A stretch of 16,701 bases of DNA from a bacterium (GTDB lineage: Bacteria; Cyanobacteriota; Vampirovibrionia; Obscuribacterales; Obscuribacteraceae), in contig JAUIJG010000062.1 in the NCBI GenBank assembly GCA_030431355.1, forward strand, positions 1 to 16,701. The letters run 5' to 3'. This document shows positions 12,848 to 16,701 of the stretch, one piece after another. Position numbers and translations under genes: made by a program. Position 1 is the stretch's first letter. Every line of letters begins with the position of its first letter. A model generated the notes under the pieces. The model saw only the letters and a program-made list of their open reading frames with translations, did no database searches and was not told the DNA's origin.

Positions 12848-14098
12848 ATGAAAAAGCTACCAGTAACAGTCTTGTCAGGGTTTCTTGGCTCGGGAAAGAC
12901 CACTTTACTCAACCACATTCTCAACAATAGAGAAGGCCTGAAAATTGCAGTCATCGTCAATGATATGAGTGAAATCAATATTGACGCACGCCTGGTGAGA
13001 GAAGGAGGAGCTAGCCTCAAAAGAACTGAAGAGAAGCTGGTGGAGATGACAAACGGCTGCATATGTTGCACCCTCAGGGAAGATTTGCTGGTAGAGGTAT
13101 CGAAACTGGCAGAGGAAGGAAAATTCGACTATCTGGTGGTGGAAAGCACCGGAATTTCGGAGCCTCTTCCAGTGGCTGAAACCTTTGTTTTCGAAGAAGA
13201 GAACGGAGAAAAACTTTTAGAGTCAGCGAGACTGGACACCATGGTCACCGTTGTTGATGCCTTCAATTTCATCAAAGACTTTCAGGAGGCAGACGAGTTA
13301 GCAGCCAGAAAGCTGGAACTCAACGAAGAGGACGATAGAACAGTTACAGACCTCCTGATAGACCAGATTGAATTCGCGAACGTGATCCTACTTAACAAGA
13401 TCGATCTAGTGAGCGCCACCGAATTAGACCATCTCGCCAAGATAATCAAGCACCTGAATCCGTCCGCTCGGGTTATTCCATGCGAAAGAGGAGTCGTTCC
13501 TTTAAAGGAAGTATTGCATACCAACCTATTCGACTTCGAAAAAGCCGCCGAAGCGCCAGGCTGGATGCAGGAACTCAGAGGGGAACACATCCCGGAGACG
13601 GAAGAGTATGGAATCTCCAGCTTTGTCTACAAGGCAGATCGACCCGTGCACCCAGACAGACTTGGAAAGTTTCTGGAGTCGGATTGGTCCGGTGTACTTC
13701 GATCGAAAGGCATTTTCTGGTTCGCCAACCACATGGGTCACTCGATAGATTGGTCACAAGCTGGTGGCGCATCCAGTATCAGTCCAGGAGCCCAGTGGTG
13801 GTCTTGCATTGATAAAAGCGAATGGCCTGAAGACGAGGAATTCGTAGGAAGTATTAAAGAAGACTGGAAAGAACCCTACGGCGACCGGCGCCAGGAAGTT
13901 GTCTTCATCGGCATCGACATGGACAGAGAGCTTCTTACGAGCGCTATTGATAGCTGCCTTCTAACAGATGATGAAATGCAAGCGGGAGAATCATCCTGGG
14001 AAAAATTTGAAGACCCTTTCCCCGGTCTCACCTACCCTGAGACCGATGATGACCAGGCTACCATAGTTAGTGCCAAGTCCCATTCACTATCGCACTAG
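12848..14098 (+). CDS. zigA: ZigA-type zinc metallochaperone GTPase 1 (COG0523)
   Basis: 416 residues from ATG at 12848, chosen because the protein then begins [18 protein letters not shown] and AAGGG lies 8 nt upstream; the open frame extends 34 codons further but runs over the operator. Walker A is G-F-L-G-S-G-K-T (11-18). The metal-binding C-I-C-C motif is at 71-74 in the context [11 protein letters not shown]. Then E-S-T-G-I-S-E-P (99-106), N-K-I-D (183-186), and a C-terminal CobW_C domain with [10 protein letters not shown] and [11 protein letters not shown]. These are hallmarks of the ZigA/YciC (ZagA) group, cytoplasmic GTPases that pass zinc to client enzymes during zinc starvation. 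The Zur-like box lies 78-98 nt upstream. It is cotranscribed with the second copy. Confidence 0.9.
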   Translation: MKKLPVTVLSGFLGSGKTTLLNHILNNREGLKIAVIVNDMSEINIDARLVREGGASLKRTEEKLVEMTNGCICCTLREDLLVEVSKLAEEGKFDYLVVESTGISEPLPVAETFVFEEENGEKLLESARLDTMVTVVDAFNFIKDFQEADELAARKLELNEEDDRTVTDLLIDQIEFANVILLNKIDLVSATELDHLAKIIKHLNPSARVIPCERGVVPLKEVLHTNLFDFEKAAEAPGWMQELRGEHIPETEEYGISSFVYKADRPVHPDRLGKFLESDWSGVLRSKGIFWFANHMGHSIDWSQAGGASSISPGAQWWSCIDKSEWPEDEEFVGSIKEDWKEPYGDRRQEVVFIGIDMDRELLTSAIDSCLLTDDEMQAGESSWEKFEDPFPGLTYPETDDDQATIVSAKSHSLSH

Positions 14099-14138
14099 CC
14101 TTGTCTCACTAGCTCTATTACACCAGGAAGATCACACA

Positions 14139-15368
14139 ATGACAAACACATTGCCGGTAACTGTCCTCTCCGGATTTCTAGGAGCAGGCAAAACAACCCT
14201 GCTCAAATATATTCTCCGAAACCGCGGCGACAAAAAATTCGCTTTGATCGTTAACGATATGAGTGAAGTAAATATAGACGCCAGGCTCATCGCTGAAAGC
14301 GGGACTCATTTAAGCCGGGTAGAAGAAAAACTGGTGGAGATGTCCAACGGCTGCATCTGCTGCACCCTGAGAGAAGATCTATTGTTAGAAGTTTCAAGAC
14401 TTTCTAGAGAAGAAAAGTATGACTATCTGATTATTGAGTCAACGGGAATATCAGAACCCATGCCGGTGGCAGAGACTTTTGCTTTCGCAGACAGTCAGGG
14501 CAAGACCCTGCTAAATCAATCCAGGCTGGATTGTATGGTAACCGTAGTCGATGCCCCAAACCTGATCAGGAATCTGGAGGGATCGGACTCCCTGAAAGAA
14601 CGAGCCATGGAGCTTAATGAAAGTGATGAGAGAACGGTTACAGATCTGCTTATCGATCAAATAGAGTTCGCCAACGTAATCATCATGAATAAATGCGATC
14701 TAGTGGACAAGGCGGAGCAGAAGAGGCTTCGAAGATTCTTGAAAGAGCTAAATCCGGACGCCAGAATCATCAAGAGCGTGGAGGGCCAGGTACCTCTGGG
14801 CGCCATAATGGATACGGAGCTGTTCCAGTTCGATCGCGCCGCCGAAGCACCCGGATGGATGAAACATCTTCTTGGAACCAGGGTTTCCGAATCGGAAGAG
14901 TACGGGATAAGCAGTTTTGTCTACAAAGCAAGAAAACCATTCCATCCTGAGCGCCTGAGGGAATTTTTGATGGAGGAGTGGCCCGGAGTCATTCGTTCCA
15001 AAGGCTTTCTATGGCTTGCCACTCGCATGGACTACTCTCTGGATTGGTCCCTGGCAGGAGAATCCTGTAAGACAGAGCCCGGTGGCATGTGGTGGGCAGC
15101 TATGGAAAAAGAAAAATGGCCCCAAGATCCTCTATTGCTAAAGGACCTGCACCAGAGCTGGCAGGAGCCATACGGAGACCGCAGACAGGAGATTGTCTTT
15201 ATCGGAATAGATATGGATAAAGTCGCTCTCACCTCCAACATGGACGCCTGCTTACTTACCGAAGAAGAAATGAAACTTAGCGAAGAACAGTGGAGGAGCC
15301 TCAGCGACGAGTTTCCTCAGTGGAACATCAAGCTTTTGTCAGAACTAGCAGAAGAAGCGAAGGTGTGA
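14139..15368 (+). CDS. zigA: ZigA-type zinc metallochaperone GTPase 2 (COG0523)
   Basis: 409 residues from ATG at 14139 ([19 protein letters not shown]), preceded by AGGAAG about 8 nt upstream. The frame extends 23 codons upstream into the end of the first copy, but that part lacks family similarity. Walker A 12-19, C-I-C-C 72-75, E-S-T-G-I-S-E-P 100-107, N-K-C-D 184-187 (a cysteine where copy 1 has isoleucine), and the CobW_C end with G-D-R-R-Q-E-I-V-F-I-G. Most blocks match copy 1 closely, so this is a tandem duplication. The copies differ in the switch-proximal segments and the C-terminal tails, which could reflect different client proteins. It lies 40 nt after copy 1, presumably in one Zur-controlled transcript, and converges on the dipeptidase gene. 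Confidence 0.9.
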   Translation: MTNTLPVTVLSGFLGAGKTTLLKYILRNRGDKKFALIVNDMSEVNIDARLIAESGTHLSRVEEKLVEMSNGCICCTLREDLLLEVSRLSREEKYDYLIIESTGISEPMPVAETFAFADSQGKTLLNQSRLDCMVTVVDAPNLIRNLEGSDSLKERAMELNESDERTVTDLLIDQIEFANVIIMNKCDLVDKAEQKRLRRFLKELNPDARIIKSVEGQVPLGAIMDTELFQFDRAAEAPGWMKHLLGTRVSESEEYGISSFVYKARKPFHPERLREFLMEEWPGVIRSKGFLWLATRMDYSLDWSLAGESCKTEPGGMWWAAMEKEKWPQDPLLLKDLHQSWQEPYGDRRQEIVFIGIDMDKVALTSNMDACLLTEEEMKLSEEQWRSLSDEFPQWNIKLLSELAEEAKV

Positions 15369-15466
15369 ATAACATCCACTGAAGGCACCAGCTACGATGT
15401 CGTTCTCCTGCAATGGAAAGAGAAATAAATCAGTTTTTACTATCTGTTATAGTGCTACCGGAACCC

Positions 15467-15498
15467 AAAGAAGAGAACCTCGATTTGAGGCTCTCTTC
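15467..15498 (-). terminator. Hairpin between convergent genes
   Basis: Arms 15470-15481 and 15487-15498 (GAAGAGA...CCTC with GAGG...TCTCTTC) form a 12-bp stem; the one non-Watson-Crick position is G-U in minus-strand RNA and A-C in plus-strand RNA. On the minus strand three T follow. It probably terminates the dipeptidase transcript and perhaps the zigA transcript; the tail is weak. Confidence 0.45.
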
Positions 15499-15528
15499 AA
15501 AATCAACTTCAGCAGGCAAGCCTACTGC

Positions 15529-16353
15529 CTAGATGACTTTGCCGCGATTGGCGACTCCGTAGCAGGCTTTCAAGCCTTCGGGCGCACCCTGATTCATCAC
15601 CCATGCCTGGGTTTTGAAGTCAAAGTGCCACCACTCGTAGGCATAGTTCACGAAATCCTGACTGGCCATCGCCCAGAAGAGTAGACGCCGATTTCGCAAT
15701 GCCTCCAGGTGGCTGGCGGGAGCACTCCGACCAGACTTCTCGTAATGCCTGGTTGCTGTCAGATCCGAGGGGTCGAGATAGATTCCGCCCATATAGAGAG
15801 GGCTTCCGCTACCAAGCTCCCGCAAGGTCAGATCCACGGCTCCACCGGTCGAGTGGGTCGGCCAGGTATCCGGCTTATCCGGGTCGAAGTTGGTGGGATT
15901 GGACGCAAAGCGAAGAGCAAAGTCTTCTTGCTCGGCGGGGTCGGCATCGGGCATCCTCTGCCGGGTCTCCTCCAGCATCCAGTCCCAGAGCTCAAGCTGC
16001 AGCGCCACGGGACGGTAACCATCCCAGACCAGAAGCTCAGCTCCATAAGGTCTCAGCACTTTGTTCACTTCCAGAAGCTTTTCCGCCACGGAAGACCGCA
16101 GACGGACCTGGCTGGAAGCAGAAGCGAAAGCTTTACCGACAGGAGCGTTCAGCCCATTGGTTCGAGCATAGAACGCGTCCTGGGCAATACCAAGACCGGC
16201 AAGCTCCACCAGCTCCTCGCCATGCAAGGTGCTGGATTCGTCAATCTCGATGCGCTGATACTCATCGGTATCAACGCAAGACTGAGGAGCAGGAAGTGGT
16301 TTGAGCCTCCAATCTTCCGCTGCCTCGACTTGAGAATTTGCTTTTGTTGCCAT
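15529..16353 (-). CDS. D-Ala-D-Ala dipeptidase, VanX/DdpX type (peptidase M15D)
   Basis: 274 residues, no signal peptide. It shows the VanX active site: R114 in W-D-G-Y-R-P, zinc ligands H167 and D174 in T-H-S-T-G-G-A-V-D-L-T, and E240 (base) with H243 (third zinc ligand) in E-W-W-H-F. In VanX the corresponding residues bind one zinc and hydrolyse the D-Ala-D-Ala dipeptide in the cytoplasm. It is longer than typical VanX (about 200 residues), mostly by an N-terminal segment of roughly 50 residues. No vanA/vanH or vanRS genes are nearby, so D-alanine recycling from peptidoglycan (DdpX-like) is likelier than glycopeptide resistance. AGGAGG lies 11 nt before the ATG. It sits 27 nt after the ZIP transporter gene, indicating one operon. 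GC content is higher than in the genes to its left. Confidence 0.85.
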   Translation of the reverse strand: MATKANSQVEAAEDWRLKPLPAPQSCVDTDEYQRIEIDESSTLHGEELVELAGLGIAQDAFYARTNGLNAPVGKAFASASSQVRLRSSVAEKLLEVNKVLRPYGAELLVWDGYRPVALQLELWDWMLEETRQRMPDADPAEQEDFALRFASNPTNFDPDKPDTWPTHSTGGAVDLTLRELGSGSPLYMGGIYLDPSDLTATRHYEKSGRSAPASHLEALRNRRLLFWAMASQDFVNYAYEWWHFDFKTQAWVMNQGAPEGLKACYGVANRGKVI

Positions 16354-16380
16354 AGTAATATCAGCCTCCTTTTTCAGGAT

Positions 16381-16701
16381 TTACTCGAAGAAAAGAATGG
16401 CGACCATGACCAGAACACCGATCATGGAGACCAGCAGGTACTGCCAGTGATGGTTGTCACAGCACTGGCTACGCAGACGCGGCACCAGAATGGAGCCGGC
16501 GATGTAGAGAAAACCACCGGCTGCCAGCGGGGTCACATAAAGAGCGAAGTTGCTCAGGGTCAGACCCAGAACAAGAGCGATTGCGACACCGGCAACGCTG
16601 GTCAGTCCGCTGACGAAGTTGATGGTAAGGGCACGGCGACGGGAGAAGCCCGCGTGGCGCAGCACAGCGTAGTCACCAAGCTCCAGAGGAACCTCGTGAA
16701 G
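16381..16701 (-). CDS. ZIP-family metal transporter, C-terminal part (N-terminus beyond the window)
   Basis: The frame is open from the window edge and gives the last 106 residues. It begins L-H-E-V-P-L-E-L-G-D, the metal-binding H-E-x-P motif of transmembrane helix V in ZIP proteins. Then come G-F-S-R-R-R-A-L (the usual G-x-S loop), and three further hydrophobic helices including T-P-L-A-A-G-G-F-L-Y-I-A and a last segment ending in V-A-I-L-F-F-E. ZIP transporters bring zinc or other divalent metals into the cytoplasm. The gene continues past position 16701, so its promoter and any Zur box there cannot be seen. It is the upstream partner of the dipeptidase gene (27-nt gap). Confidence 0.85.
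   Translation of the reverse strand, partial: LHEVPLELGDYAVLRHAGFSRRRALTINFVSGLTSVAGVAIALVLGLTLSNFALYVTPLAAGGFLYIAGSILVPRLRSQCCDNHHWQYLLVSMIGVLVMVAILFFE

Noticed and set aside
15529..16353. Vancomycin-resistance cassette
   Set aside because: VanX active-site motifs are present, but no VanH, VanA/B ligase or VanRS genes occur nearby; a recycling dipeptidase explains it better.
1..16701. CRISPR array or tRNA/rRNA genes
   Set aside because: No regularly spaced direct repeats were seen, and no stretch with tRNA T-arm and acceptor pairing or rRNA signatures was found by reading.

Overview
The window comes from a Gram-negative-like bacterium that I cannot place more precisely. The pointers are a TonB_C-like secreted domain, a ZigA-type zinc GTPase pair, and a 7-1-7 Zur-type palindrome of the shape known in cyanobacteria and their relatives. 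A non-photosynthetic cyanobacterial relative is possible but is only a guess. Base composition differs by region: positions 1-2117 are AT-rich, the centre is balanced, and the last 1.2 kb is clearly GC-richer.

Layout. 1-2871 (minus strand): a partial two-helix membrane protein, a secreted TonB_C-like protein preceded by a tiny ORF or decayed gene, a secreted protein of unknown function, and a nitrobindin-like heme-binding barrel protein. 3070-4428 (plus): an exported protein ending in a DUF2314-like domain. 4679-9807 (minus): three paralogous FAD/NAD(P)-dependent oxidoreductases resembling N-hydroxylating monooxygenases, with a Sel1-repeat protein upstream of them. 9879-12479: a complete, apparently intact IS66-family element. 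12465-15368: a zinc-independent ribosomal protein S18 (minus) divergent from two tandem ZigA-type COG0523 GTPases (plus), separated by a perfect 21-bp palindrome lying on a promoter. 15529-16701 (minus): a VanX/DdpX-type zinc D-Ala-D-Ala dipeptidase and the C-terminal part of a ZIP metal transporter.

How it fits together. The S18 paralogue without its zinc-binding cysteines, the GTPase pair, the Zur-like operator and the ZIP transporter read as a zinc-starvation island. The exact IS66 ends can be read: 13-bp terminal repeats and an 8-bp target duplication, CAGCAAAC. Removing the element puts the native S18 stop codon only 60 nt before the Sel1 gene. So the Sel1 and FAD-enzyme genes were probably once downstream members of the Zur-controlled S18 transcript and have been cut off by the insertion. 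This links an uncharacterised set of flavoenzymes to zinc limitation, and it is the most interesting hypothesis in the window.
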